A stretch of DNA of 64,000 bases from Rhodospirillaceae bacterium (GTDB lineage Bacteria; Pseudomonadota; Alphaproteobacteria; Rhodospirillales; UBA2165), in assembly GCA_947467145.1 (NCBI GenBank), contig CANIGJ010000018.1, positions 22,087 to 86,086 of the forward strand, given 5' to 3'. The position numbers and the translations under genes are program-made. The notes beneath the pieces were generated by a model. It was not told the origin of the DNA. It saw only the letters and a program-made list of their open reading frames with translations, and ran no database searches. Positions 49,370-60,866 of this stretch are shown one piece after another. Each line of letters opens with the position of its first letter. Position 1 is the first letter of the stretch.

Positions 49370-49433
49370 GCGGTTGGAAAGCCGCTGAGTTCCGCCGTTT
49401 TCTGTGGCGTTATGAAGACATTGTGGGGAGAAA

Positions 49434-49509
49434 TGGTGGGCGATGACGGACTCGAACCGCCGACATCCTCGGTGTAAACGAGGCGCTCTACCAACTGAGC
49501 TAATCGCCC
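49434..49509 (-). tRNA. tRNA-Val (anticodon TAC)
   Basis: The 76-base minus-strand cloverleaf has acceptor GGGCGAT/ATCGCCC, D arm TAGCTCAGTTGGTAGAGC, anticodon stem CCTCG/CGAGG with loop TTTACAC (TAC), T arm GGTTCGAGTCC, and an encoded CCA (49434-49436). Confidence 0.97.
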
Positions 49510-49523
49510 TATATCGGGCCGCA

Positions 49524-49552
49524 TCCATAACCAGGATTGGATCGGCAATCAA
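49524..49552 (-). promoter_or_regulatory. Candidate promoter of tRNA-Val
   Basis: TTGATT (49547-49552), a 17-base spacer and TATGGA (49524-49529) lie 14 bases upstream of the tRNA 5' end on the minus strand. Confidence 0.4.
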
Positions 49553-49701
49553 GGCGGGGCTCCGCCCATAAGCCCTGTGACTTAAATGCGACCTGTGCGG
49601 AATGTCACACGCCTGTCCTCATTTCAGCCCTATTTTTAGACTGTACTCGAAAAACAACGCAGCGACTGCATCCGACAATAGAGAAGCAAGGGGAGATCGA
49701 C

Positions 49702-49908
49702 ATGGACAATATGTTCCGCAGTACATCACGCCCTGTTCAGGGTCGGCAGATATCAGACCAGGTGACGCGCGGCGCCACGACATCGTTTGGGCCCCGTTCG
49801 TTGGAAACCTTCGTGGACCTCGGCGTATCCAATCGGCAGATCGCCAAATATTTCCACACGTCCGAAACCCAAATCGTCTCGCTTCGGCGTCATTACGGGC
49901 TGGCGTAG
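49702..49908 (+). CDS. Small helix-turn-helix protein, 68 residues
   Basis: From ATG 49702 (GGGGAG six bases upstream) the protein has a disordered N-terminal 30 residues and a C-terminal helix-turn-helix: SLETFVDLGVSNRQIAKYFH and TSETQIVSLRRHYGL (about 33-67), where NRQIAKYF is the first helix and SETQIVSLRRHY the recognition helix. It could be a small DNA-binding regulator. A strong bidirectional terminator follows 15 bases after the stop, so it is a single-gene unit convergent with hup. An earlier in-frame start at 49537 is rejected because that part would cross non-coding sequence next to the tRNA. Confidence 0.7.
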   Translation: MDNMFRSTSRPVQGRQISDQVTRGATTSFGPRSLETFVDLGVSNRQIAKYFHTSETQIVSLRRHYGLA

Positions 49909-49923
49909 CCCACCAGAAACACA

Positions 49924-49966
49924 AAACGCCGGCCGTGCAATCCGCACGGCCGGCGTTTGTTTTTTG
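49924..49966. terminator. Strong bidirectional intrinsic terminator
   Basis: A perfect 15-bp stem (49924-49938 with 49944-49958, core CGCCGGCCGTGC) has a 5-base loop, followed on the plus strand by GTTTTTTG and on the minus strand by TTGTGTTT. It ends both the small helix-turn-helix gene and hup. Confidence 0.88.
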
Positions 49967-49980
49967 ATGCAGCGCGATGC

Positions 49981-50253
49981 TTAGTTGATCGCGTCCTTGA
50001 GGCCTTTGCCGGCCTTGAACTTCGGCTGCTTGGACGCGGCGATGTTGATGGTTTCACCGGTGCGCGGATTGCGGCCCGTTGTTGCCTTACGCTTCGCGAC
50101 GGCGAAGGTACCGAAGCCAACGATGCGGACTTCGCCGCCCTGCTTCAGCACGTCCGTGATGGCATCGAACACACCGTCAACCGCCTTGCTTGCATCGGCC
50201 TTCGTCAAACCGGCATTATCCGCAACTGCGGCAACGAGATCGTTCTTATTCAC
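49981..50253 (-). CDS. hup: HU family DNA-binding protein
   Basis: HU is the nucleoid histone-like protein. The 90-residue sequence has the family N-terminus NKNDLVAAVADNAGLTK, the core VRIVGFGTFAVAKRKATTGRNPRTGE (DNA-binding arm with the intercalating Pro) and INIAASKQPKFKAGKGLKDAIN. The start is GTG at 50253 with AGGGGG upstream. The RBS itself is part of a GGGGGCCCC palindrome, which could reduce initiation. It lies between lon and tRNA-Val in the usual order. Confidence 0.96.
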   Translation of the reverse strand: MNKNDLVAAVADNAGLTKADASKAVDGVFDAITDVLKQGGEVRIVGFGTFAVAKRKATTGRNPRTGETINIAASKQPKFKAGKGLKDAIN

Positions 50254-50329
50254 TTTGGGGCCCCCTATAAAGTGAGAAGGAATTTATCCTGAGAATCTTA
50301 AGCGCGCGCGGCGTCCTAAATTCGCGGGC

Positions 50330-50359
50330 AGTGTAGGTTCGAGTCGTCTCACGCGTCAA
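50330..50359 (-). promoter_or_regulatory. Promoter of hup
   Basis: TTGACG (50354-50359), an 18-base spacer and TACACT (50330-50335) lie about 75 bases upstream of the hup start on the minus strand, leaving a leader of about 70 bases. Confidence 0.5.
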
Positions 50360-50470
50360 CGAAAGAGGCGCGGTTATCCACACATTTTTGCTTAAAATCG
50401 GCGGATTTCTGCGCCTTTTTAAGCCATTTAGGCCTATTTGACGCATTTCGTCCCATAAAGGTCACAAACG

Positions 50471-50503
50471 AAACGCGCGCGTGGCAAAACCACGCGCGCG
50501 TTT
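50471..50503 (-). terminator. Intrinsic terminator of lon
   Basis: A perfect 14-bp stem of alternating CG (50471-50484 with 50490-50503) has a 5-base loop. Minus-strand tail is TTTCGTTTG, and on the plus strand TTTTTG follows. It starts 18 bases after the lon stop. Confidence 0.82.
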
Positions 50504-50520
50504 TTGTTCATTCGCGACGT

Positions 50521-52929
<2,409 letters not shown>

Positions 52930-53236
52930 CTTCGGCTTCTCCTCTAATTGCGGCTGATTTCCGTCGTCTCTTCTTGAGAAGCAAACGACCTAAATCCCCG
53001 ACTTTCCTCGTAACAGTTATATCCGATTCCGGACAGATCAAGGGCAGGTTTGCCCCAGCATGAATAAAGATAAACGGGATCGTGATCGCCGCGGCCGGCA
53101 TTCCGCTGGCCGAACGAAAGACCCCAAAAAAAGTGTGCGCGGGACATAGCCCGCGCATCACCGTTCAGTTCTGAAATCAGCCGGCGTGCCGGGTCCTGCC
53201 CGGCCAACCTGGCCATATGGGGTCGGTCATCACCCA
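52930..53236. other. Intergenic region between clpX and lon (307 bases)
   Basis: No gene is seen. It holds the clpX terminator at 53126-53157 and a candidate lon promoter: TTGATC at 53036-53041 and TATAAC at 53016-53021 on the minus strand, with only a 14-base spacer. The preceding CTTG and the short spacing resemble a heat-shock (RpoH) promoter more than a housekeeping one, which would fit lon, but the match is weak. Confidence 0.3.
53126..53157 (-). terminator. Intrinsic terminator of clpX
   Basis: The minus strand has TGCGCGGG paired with CCCGCGCA (8 bp, loop of 6), followed by CAC and seven T. It starts 80 bases past the clpX stop and separates clpX from lon. Confidence 0.78.
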
Positions 53237-54502
<1,266 letters not shown>

Positions 54503-54548
54503 TGGCCCTCCAGTACGCCTATCCGGCCATTAAACTGTAACGTAAACA

Positions 54549-54578
54549 ATTCTATGCACCGGCTAGGCAACAGCACAA
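54549..54578 (-). promoter_or_regulatory. Candidate promoter of clpX
   Basis: TTGTGC (54573-54578), an 18-base spacer and TAGAAT (54549-54554) lie 46 bases upstream of the clpX ATG. The -10 matches 5 of 6 positions; the -35 is weak. Confidence 0.37.
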
Positions 54579-54626
54579 TCGTTAAAAGACCCGACACATC
54601 TCAGTAGAGACACGCACGAAAGCGCC

Positions 54627-55286
54627 TTAATCCTTGCTTCCGCTCTCCGTGTCGTCCGTTGAAGGTAGCGGACGACTGGTTACCACCTCGTCAATAAGGC
54701 CGAATTCCTTGGCTTCTACCGGGTTCATGAAGCGATCACGCTCCATCGAGGTCTCGATATCCTTCAGGTCACGGCCGGTATGGGTAACGTAGATTTGGTT
54801 AAGCCGGGCGCGCAGCGACAGGATCTCGCGGGCCTGGATTTCAATATCGGTCGCCTGACCCTGGGCCCCACCGGAGGGCTGATGGATCATGATTCGGGCG
54901 TTGGGCAACGCGAAACGCTTGCCCTTTTGGCCCGCCGTCAGCAGCAACGAGCCCATCGAGGACGCCTGCCCGATGCAGACCGTCGAGACGTCGGGGCGGA
55001 TATACTGCATGGTGTCGTAGATCGCGAGACCCGAGGTGACCACGCCGCCCGGCGAATTGATGTAGAAGGCAACGTCTTTGCGCGGATTCTCCGATTCCAA
55101 GAACAGGAGCTGAGCGCAGATCAGGCTGGCGCCGTAATCCTCGATCGGACCGGTCACGAAGATGATCCGCTCCTTCAACAGGCGCGAATAGATGTCATAA
55201 GCCCGTTCGCCGCGGTTGGTCGTCTCGACCACCATCGGCACAAGGGTATTGTTGTAGACTTCGATGGGATCTCTATCTCGGATCAT
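54627..55286 (-). CDS. clpP: ATP-dependent Clp protease proteolytic subunit
   Basis: ClpP is the barrel-shaped serine peptidase. From ATG 55286 it has 219 residues. The catalytic triad is Ser110 (GQASSMG), His135 (MIHQPSGG) and Asp184 (MERDRF). The N-terminal axial loop ([22 protein letters not shown]) and the [20 protein letters not shown] segment are normal. The frame stays open 22 codons upstream, but the conserved start is at 55286. Confidence 0.97.
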   Translation of the reverse strand: MIRDRDPIEVYNNTLVPMVVETTNRGERAYDIYSRLLKERIIFVTGPIEDYGASLICAQLLFLESENPRKDVAFYINSPGGVVTSGLAIYDTMQYIRPDVSTVCIGQASSMGSLLLTAGQKGKRFALPNARIMIHQPSGGAQGQATDIEIQAREILSLRARLNQIYVTHTGRDLKDIETSMERDRFMNPVEAKEFGLIDEVVTSRPLPSTDDTESGSKD

Positions 55287-55484
55287 GAACGGGCTCTCGC
55301 GAACGGAAAACGGTAGGAAATCCCCCTGCCGAAGGAATCCCGGCAGCGGCATAACAGCTATATAGGCACGTCGGTTCGCTTACGCGACCATGCCGGACGG
55401 GCGGGGTCAAGCACGGTGTCTGGACCGGTCGCAACCGGCCCATTTCCGGCCTTTTCCCTAGCTTTTCGCTATCGCCCCGCCCCT

Positions 55485-55512
55485 CGCCGTCGGCCGATCG
55501 GCCGACTCGGCG
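55485..55512 (-). terminator. Strong stem-loop at the 3' end of tig
   Basis: GTCGGCC and GGCCGAC pair around GATC, and CGCC/GGCG extends the stem past a 2-base bulge. It begins 6 bases after the tig stop. No T run follows, so it may stabilise the transcript or slow polymerase rather than terminate. Confidence 0.4.
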
Positions 55513-55518
55513 TCGTGG

Positions 55519-56964
55519 CTACTTATGGTCGTGATCGTGCCCGTGGTCATGCCCATGGTCGTGATCGTGGTGATCATGGTCATGGTCGTGGCCGCCGCCG
55601 GCATGGCCGCTGAAATCGCGGCTCAGGTCGTCCGGGCGTTCCGTCTTCTCCAACTCGACCAATTCCTCGATCGTGATGTCCTTGTCGGTCAGGCTGGCGA
55701 TCTCGAGGATGAAATCGACGACCTTGTCTTCCAGGATCGGCGATTGCAGCGCCGCGGCGGCCTGCGGGTTGCTGCGATAATAATCGAGCACCTGCTTTTC
55801 CTGGCCGCGATACTTCTGCGCTTCAGCGATGATGGCGCGGCTGATCTCTTCCGGCGTCACCTTGATCTCGTTGATGCGGCCGATCTCGGCGAGCAGCAGG
55901 CCGAGGCGCACGCGGCGCTCGGCGATCTCGCGATACTGGCCCTGCAACTCTTCGTCGCTCTTGCCCTTATCTTCCGCATCGATCTGATCCGGATGATGTT
56001 CGCGCGCATGCACGATCTGTTGCCAGATCGCATCGAACTCGGCACCGACCATGCCCTGCGGCAGTTCGAACTTGTGCGACTTGTCGAGCTGATCGAGCAG
56101 ATCGCGTTTCAAGCGCTGACGGGCGTGACCGGCCAGTTCTTTTTCCTGGCTGCCGCGCAGCGTCTTCTTGATATCTTCCAGGCTTTCGGCGCCCATCTTC
56201 TTCGCGAGTTCGTCGTCGATCGCGACCGGAATGGGGCTGCGGATCTCGTGGATCTTGCAGGTAAACTCGGCGTCCTTGCCGGCGAGCGTTTCGGCGTAGT
56301 TCTCCGGGAACGTCACCTTCACCAGGACTTCTTCGCCGACATTCTTGCCGATGAGCTGGTCTTCGAAGCCCGGCACGAACGAGTTCGAACCGAGTTCGAG
56401 CTGATAGCCATCAGCCTTGCCGCCCGGGAATTCCGTGCCGTCAACGCGGCCGACGAAATCCAGTACCACGACGTCGCCCGACTGCGTCGGACGGCTTTCG
56501 GTGATCGGCTGCGATTCCTTTTGGCCGTCAGCCATCTGCTGCAGGAAGCGATCAACCTGCGCTTCATCGGGTTTGATGCGTAGACGTTCGAGTTTGATGT
56601 CCGCCATATTGCCGAGATCGATCTTCGGGAAGAGTTCGAACTCGACTGAATATTCGAGATCCTTGCCTTCGTCGAAGCTCTGGATCTCAACCTTCGGCTG
56701 GCCGACCGGACGGATGTCCTGCTCGGTAATCGCCTGCTGGGTCGCTTCGTTCACCGTGCTTTCGAGGATCTCGCCGCGCAGCGCATTGCCGTACTGCTTG
56801 CGCAGCAGACCGGCCGGCACCTTGCCCGGACGGAAGCCCGGTAGGCGCGCGGTCTTCGCGATCTCCGACAGGCGCGTCGTTAGACGCTTCTCGATATCGT
56901 CGGCCGGGACCACAATCTTGTAGCCGCGCTTCAAGCCCTCGTTGGTGACTTCCGTAACCTGCAT
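55519..56964 (-). CDS. tig: Trigger factor, with a His/Asp-rich C-terminal tail
   Basis: Trigger factor is the ribosome-bound chaperone and prolyl isomerase. The 481-residue protein has the N-terminal ribosome-binding domain with TARLPGFRPGKVPAGLLRKQYG, a central FKBP-type domain (GDVVVLDFVGRVDG, then FPGGKADGYQLELGS), and the helical C-terminal domain. Residues 454-481 form a tail of alternating His, Asp and Gly with 13 His, absent from E. coli trigger factor and resembling the metal-binding tail of SlyD. tRNA-Leu lies 47 bases upstream and clpP follows. Confidence 0.96.
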   Translation of the reverse strand: MQVTEVTNEGLKRGYKIVVPADDIEKRLTTRLSEIAKTARLPGFRPGKVPAGLLRKQYGNALRGEILESTVNEATQQAITEQDIRPVGQPKVEIQSFDEGKDLEYSVEFELFPKIDLGNMADIKLERLRIKPDEAQVDRFLQQMADGQKESQPITESRPTQSGDVVVLDFVGRVDGTEFPGGKADGYQLELGSNSFVPGFEDQLIGKNVGEEVLVKVTFPENYAETLAGKDAEFTCKIHEIRSPIPVAIDDELAKKMGAESLEDIKKTLRGSQEKELAGHARQRLKRDLLDQLDKSHKFELPQGMVGAEFDAIWQQIVHAREHHPDQIDAEDKGKSDEELQGQYREIAERRVRLGLLLAEIGRINEIKVTPEEISRAIIAEAQKYRGQEKQVLDYYRSNPQAAAALQSPILEDKVVDFILEIASLTDKDITIEELVELEKTERPDDLSRDFSGHAGGGHDHDHDHHDHDHGHDHGHDHDHK

Positions 56965-57011
56965 CTTTTTTCTCTACCTTGAGTGAGCAGTATGCCGCAC
57001 TGGATATTGGG

Positions 57012-57096
57012 TGGTGCGGGCGAAGGGACTCGAACCCCCACGGCCGAAGCCGCTGGTACCTAAAACCAGTGCGTCTACCAGTTCCGCCACGCCCGC
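57012..57096 (-). tRNA. tRNA-Leu (anticodon TAG)
   Basis: The 85-base minus-strand type II tRNA has acceptor GCGGGCG/CGCCCGC, D arm TGGCGGAACTGGTAGACGC, anticodon stem CTGGT/ACCAG with loop TTTAGGT (TAG), a long variable arm (GGCTTCGGCC), and T arm GGTTCGAGTCC with encoded CCA (57012-57014). Confidence 0.96.
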
Positions 57097-57133
57097 AGCG
57101 GAGGCGCGAAACTCTAGGAAAAAGGCCGTTCTG

Positions 57134-58642
57134 TCAATTGGCAGCTTGGGCCGGCGATTGGGTCGCGGGCTGGCCTTGGCGGGCCGGCGCCCGCCCGCCA
57201 TTGGTCCGCTGCTTATTGACCAGCAGTTCGCGGACCTTGGGCGAAGCAATCACGGCATGCCCGCCCCGGTAGAACTCGTGGTTGGCCTCGATTTGTTCGG
57301 GCTCATAGCAATAATTGAGCATCATCCCGGCGGATTCCTCGAACCCGCGCGGGCTGGTATTGGCCAGCCAGTTGAGCTGCTCGATCCGCGCCCCGTTGTT
57401 GAGGTGGAAATGGGCCACGGAATCGCGCGCCGTCCCGCCCGACCGCTTCTCCTCGATCAGGTAATGGGCGACCAGGCGCATGATCGGCATCTTCAGGACC
57501 TCGGCCACCGGGGCGTCGTTATGCCAGTTCGGCGTCGCCAACAGCGCCTTCAGCGCCGCCTCGGGGGCTGCGACCCCGGCCAAGGCCGTCAGCGCAATGC
57601 GTTCGGCCTCGGGCACGATCTCGAACATATCGTCGGCGGTCAGCCCCTTTTTCACCCAGCCCATGAACCCCGGGATCGGCGATAGGGTCGCGAAGGTCTT
57701 CAGGCCCTTCAATTCGGCCGACAGGCGATCTAGTACACGCTTGATCAAGAAGTTGCCGAAATTGATCCCACGCAGGCCTTCCTGCGCGTTGGAGATCGAA
57801 TAGAAGATCGCGGTATCGGCGACATTGGGATCGTCCTGCGGCGCCGTTTCGTCCAGCAGGACCTGCACGTTCGTCGCCATGCCGCGCACCAGCGCCACCC
57901 AGACGAAGATCAAGGGCTCGTCCGGCATGCGCGGATGGAAAAAAGCGAAGCAGCGCCGATCCGCCGCCAGTCGGTTCTTGAGATCCACCCAACTGCGAAT
58001 CTCCTGCACCTTTTCATATTCGAACAGCTTTTCGAGCAGACTGGCGGGCGCCGACCAGGTGATCTGGCGCAGTTCCAGGAAGCCGACATCGAACCAGGTG
58101 CCGAGCAGCGATTTAAGATCGCCTTCAAGATCGGCCAAACCCGGCTCGTTTACCGACCAATCGAGCAATTCGTTACGCAGATCGACAAGGAATTTCACGC
58201 CCTCGGGCAGCGCATTGAATTGCGTCAACAACTTCACACGCGAGGCCAGCAAGGCGCGGCGCAATTTGGCTTCAGCCGAGCGGCGCTTGGCCGGCTCCAC
58301 CGCAGCCTGCAAGGCCACCACCGCCTCATCGACCTGACGGCGATCGATATCGAAGGTATCGGCCAGCACCCGCAGGAAGCGTTTGCGACCGGTTTCATTG
58401 AGCGCGAGATAGGCATGACCGAGGGCGGCGGCGCGCGCACGGGCCGACACTTCGCCACCTCGCCCTTCCAGGCAGGCGCGCATCTGCTCGATCAGGCGTT
58501 CCTGATCCTTATCGTCGAGATCGGGCGACCAATGCGTTTTCTGGGAGAAAACGTCTTCGGTGCCGGAGGCGATCTTGCCCCAGATCCCGCGGATATTGGA
58601 CAGCGCGCGATCCCAGAAGCTGGATGATTTTTGTTCAGTCAT
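57134..58642 (-). CDS. mcd: Malonyl-CoA decarboxylase
   Basis: The enzyme decarboxylates malonyl-CoA to acetyl-CoA, used to dispose of malonyl-CoA or to use malonate. From ATG 58642 it has 502 residues: an N-terminal helical domain (about 30-160) and a C-terminal GNAT-like catalytic domain, with ATNVQ and AIFYSISNAQEGLRGINFGNFLIK, and VAHFHLNNGARIEQLNWLAN near the end, which carries the catalytic His and the expected Ser region. An Ala/Pro-rich C-terminal tail ends it. No mat or malonyl-CoA synthetase gene lies nearby. Confidence 0.9.
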   Translation of the reverse strand: MTEQKSSSFWDRALSNIRGIWGKIASGTEDVFSQKTHWSPDLDDKDQERLIEQMRACLEGRGGEVSARARAAALGHAYLALNETGRKRFLRVLADTFDIDRRQVDEAVVALQAAVEPAKRRSAEAKLRRALLASRVKLLTQFNALPEGVKFLVDLRNELLDWSVNEPGLADLEGDLKSLLGTWFDVGFLELRQITWSAPASLLEKLFEYEKVQEIRSWVDLKNRLAADRRCFAFFHPRMPDEPLIFVWVALVRGMATNVQVLLDETAPQDDPNVADTAIFYSISNAQEGLRGINFGNFLIKRVLDRLSAELKGLKTFATLSPIPGFMGWVKKGLTADDMFEIVPEAERIALTALAGVAAPEAALKALLATPNWHNDAPVAEVLKMPIMRLVAHYLIEEKRSGGTARDSVAHFHLNNGARIEQLNWLANTSPRGFEESAGMMLNYCYEPEQIEANHEFYRGGHAVIASPKVRELLVNKQRTNGGRAPARQGQPATQSPAQAAN

Positions 58643-58673
58643 GTGAGGGCCGCGCGATCTGACGAGAAGGTAC

Positions 58674-58679
58674 ATTATA
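58674..58679 (-). promoter_or_regulatory. Candidate -10 element of mcd
   Basis: A perfect TATAAT on the minus strand lies 31 bases upstream of the mcd ATG inside an AT-rich run. No good -35 is seen 16-18 bases further up (GTCTGT at 58697-58702), so it may be an activated promoter. Confidence 0.3.
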
Positions 58680-58796
58680 TATAAGCGTTCCCGCGCACAG
58701 ACGGTAGGCGGGTTCGCGCAAAATATTTATGACGCGATTTTTCGGTCATTGGAAACCCTCCGCAACGACGCCTCTAAATCGCCCTATTGGCGTTTG

Positions 58797-60245
58797 CTAT
58801 AGAGACGCGTAGAGGTCCGCCAAAATTCCCGGCAGCCGTTCGGAAATATCCTCGGCGATCAAGCCCGGGCCGATTGCGGCCCCCGCGGCGCTGTGCAGCC
58901 ACGCCCCGGCGCAGGCTGCCTCAAAGGCCGGCAGGCCCTGGGCCAACAATCCGACGATCAGTCCGGCCAGGACATCGCCGGTCCCGGCGGTGGCCAGCCA
59001 AGCTGTCGCGGTATTGATAACGACACGCCCGTCCGGTGCCGCGATCACCGTCGCCGCACCTTTCAGCAGAACGACGGCGCCGCTCACTTCGGCCGCGCGG
59101 CGCGTGCGCGTCAAACGATCCCCGCTCGCATCGAACAGCCGGGCGAATTCGCCGTCATGCGGCGTCAGCACGCACGGCCCCCTCACCCAACCGAACAAAT
59201 CCTTGGGCGAGTCCTGAAACACGGTGAGTGCGTCAGCATCGATCACGACAGGCGTCTTCGCGCGTAATGCTTCAATGGTATGGCGTTGCGTCGTCATGCT
59301 CGCGCCATTGCCTGGGCCGACCAAGACGGCGGAGCGCTTCTTTTCACCCATCAGGGTTTCCACATCGGTCGTATCGCCGAGTTCGATCACCAACTGGCCT
59401 GGATCGCCGGCGAGATAAATCGGCATGGCTTGCCTGGGCGCTGCAATCGTCACCATGCCGGCGCCGACCCGGCGTGCCGCGCGGGCGGCTAACCGCGCCG
59501 CGCCCGTCATCTCTGCACCGCCGACGATCAAGGCATGTCGGCGCGTATATTTATGTGAGTCCGTTCCGGGCAGGTGCAAACTTCCACGCCACAGATCGGG
59601 GCCGTTCGCGAATGTCTGCGGCAGGATATCCGCCAGCACAGATGGCGGAATGCCGATGTCGGCCAACACGACCTCGCCGCACAGGTCGCGTCCGGGCAGC
59701 ATCAGATGCGCGGGCTTCAGGCGAAAGAACGTGACCGTCAACGCGCACGCCGGCGCACAGCCCATGACTTCGCCGCTATCGCCGAACACGCCGGACGGTA
59801 CATCCATGGCGACGCAGGGCAACTGGCTTTTATTGATCGCGTCGATCAGATCGCGCGCCACACCGTCGAGCGGACGCGTCAGCCCCGCGCCGAACAAGGC
59901 ATCGACAACGAGTCCCGCATTCTTCAGCAGATCGACGGAGATGGGATTGATCGATCCATTCCAACGCTCTGCGTTGATCTTCGCATCGCCCTTAAGTGCA
60001 TCACCCAGCAGACCGATGCGAACCGGCCATCCGCGCTCTTCCAGCAGGCGTGCGACGACGAACCCGTCGCCGCCATTGTTGCCCGGCCCGCACAGGATCG
60101 CGACCGGGCATGGTGACCAGCGCTGCGTGATCGCGTCGGCAACGGCCCGGCCCGCCGCTTCCATGAGGTCGAGCGACGGCACGCCTGCCGCAACGGCAAG
60201 CGCGTCCGCTCGCCCCATCTCGGCGACGGTCAGCAGTTCGGTCAT
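58797..60245 (-). CDS. nnr: Bifunctional NAD(P)H-hydrate epimerase/dehydratase
   Basis: The protein repairs hydrated NAD(P)H. From ATG 60245 it has 482 residues. The N-terminal NnrE epimerase domain has MTELLTVAEMGRAD and GPGNNGGDG (53-61) with MDVPSG. The C-terminal NnrD ADP-dependent dehydratase domain has VLVGPGNGAS, VVIDADAL, VLTPHDGEFARLF, LKGAATVIA and TAGTGDVLAG. Both domains are complete. Its ATG overlaps the stop of the FMN reductase gene (ATGA). Confidence 0.94.
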   Translation of the reverse strand: MTELLTVAEMGRADALAVAAGVPSLDLMEAAGRAVADAITQRWSPCPVAILCGPGNNGGDGFVVARLLEERGWPVRIGLLGDALKGDAKINAERWNGSINPISVDLLKNAGLVVDALFGAGLTRPLDGVARDLIDAINKSQLPCVAMDVPSGVFGDSGEVMGCAPACALTVTFFRLKPAHLMLPGRDLCGEVVLADIGIPPSVLADILPQTFANGPDLWRGSLHLPGTDSHKYTRRHALIVGGAEMTGAARLAARAARRVGAGMVTIAAPRQAMPIYLAGDPGQLVIELGDTTDVETLMGEKKRSAVLVGPGNGASMTTQRHTIEALRAKTPVVIDADALTVFQDSPKDLFGWVRGPCVLTPHDGEFARLFDASGDRLTRTRRAAEVSGAVVLLKGAATVIAAPDGRVVINTATAWLATAGTGDVLAGLIVGLLAQGLPAFEAACAGAWLHSAAGAAIGPGLIAEDISERLPGILADLYASL

Positions 60246-60805
60246 TTTGCCTGCGACGACTGCACGAACGCGACGAAGCCCGCCATGAATTTCTGGACCT
60301 GCGTCTTCATCGCCTCGTCGGTCAGATCGCCGTTGGCATCGACCAGGGTGTGCGCACGCGACATCATCAGCCGCCCGCCAGTCCAATGACGCGTACCGAG
60401 CGTCGAGAGCACCGGCAGCCAAGCATTTTGGCTGAGGATCGTGCCAAAGCCGCCGGGCGAAGCGCCGATGATGGCCACCGGACGATTGGCGAAAATGCGC
60501 GCACTGTCGGCCGGCGGACGCGACAGCCAATCGATGGCGTTCTTCAGCACGCCGGGCATCGAATTATTGTATTCTGGGGTCACGATGACCAACCCCTCAC
60601 CCGCGACGATGGCATCCTTCAGCGCGTTGACCGCGGGTGGGATGCCCGATGCCTCTTCTTCGTCGGCGTTATAGAGCGGGATGCCATGGATGGTGCCGAT
60701 GGTCAGGCTCGATCCATCGGGCATCGACGAGGCGGCGGCGCGCAACAGGGCTGCATTGAACGAACCCTTACGCAAACTTCCTGAGAAGCCGGTGATTTTT
60801 GTCAT
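60242..60805 (-). CDS. NADPH-dependent FMN reductase family protein
   Basis: This is a flavodoxin-fold reductase of 187 residues. The FMN phosphate loop is GSLRKGSFN (9-17), followed by TPEYNNSMPGVLKNAIDWLSRP, the conserved PEYN loop of the chromate/azo-reductase-like group, and the SPGGFGT turn. It is cytoplasmic. It is the first gene of the two-gene unit with nnr, which handles damaged NAD(P)H. A quinone or FMN reductase role is plausible. It is divergent from dadA with 61 bases between them. Confidence 0.9.
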   Translation of the reverse strand: MTKITGFSGSLRKGSFNAALLRAAASSMPDGSSLTIGTIHGIPLYNADEEEASGIPPAVNALKDAIVAGEGLVIVTPEYNNSMPGVLKNAIDWLSRPPADSARIFANRPVAIIGASPGGFGTILSQNAWLPVLSTLGTRHWTGGRLMMSRAHTLVDANGDLTDEAMKTQVQKFMAGFVAFVQSSQAK

Positions 60806-60866
60806 GCGGCGATCATAACATCTGTCGGGCTGGTCGGAACAAGCACGGAGGGATAAGGTCCGCGCC

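Noticed and set aside
37238..49433. Genomic island with integrase and tRNA att sites
   Set aside because: The gene block is accessory, but no integrase, transposase or duplicated tRNA 3' end was found, so I do not call a mobile element.
49240..49446. 68-codon plus-strand open frame next to tRNA-Val
   Set aside because: It runs into the tRNA and lacks a convincing RBS. The minus-strand 56-codon ORF has better signals.
55522..55593. Short repeated units (tggtcgtgatcg-like) that look like a direct repeat array
   Set aside because: They encode the alternating His-Asp tail of trigger factor, with no CRISPR-like spacer structure.
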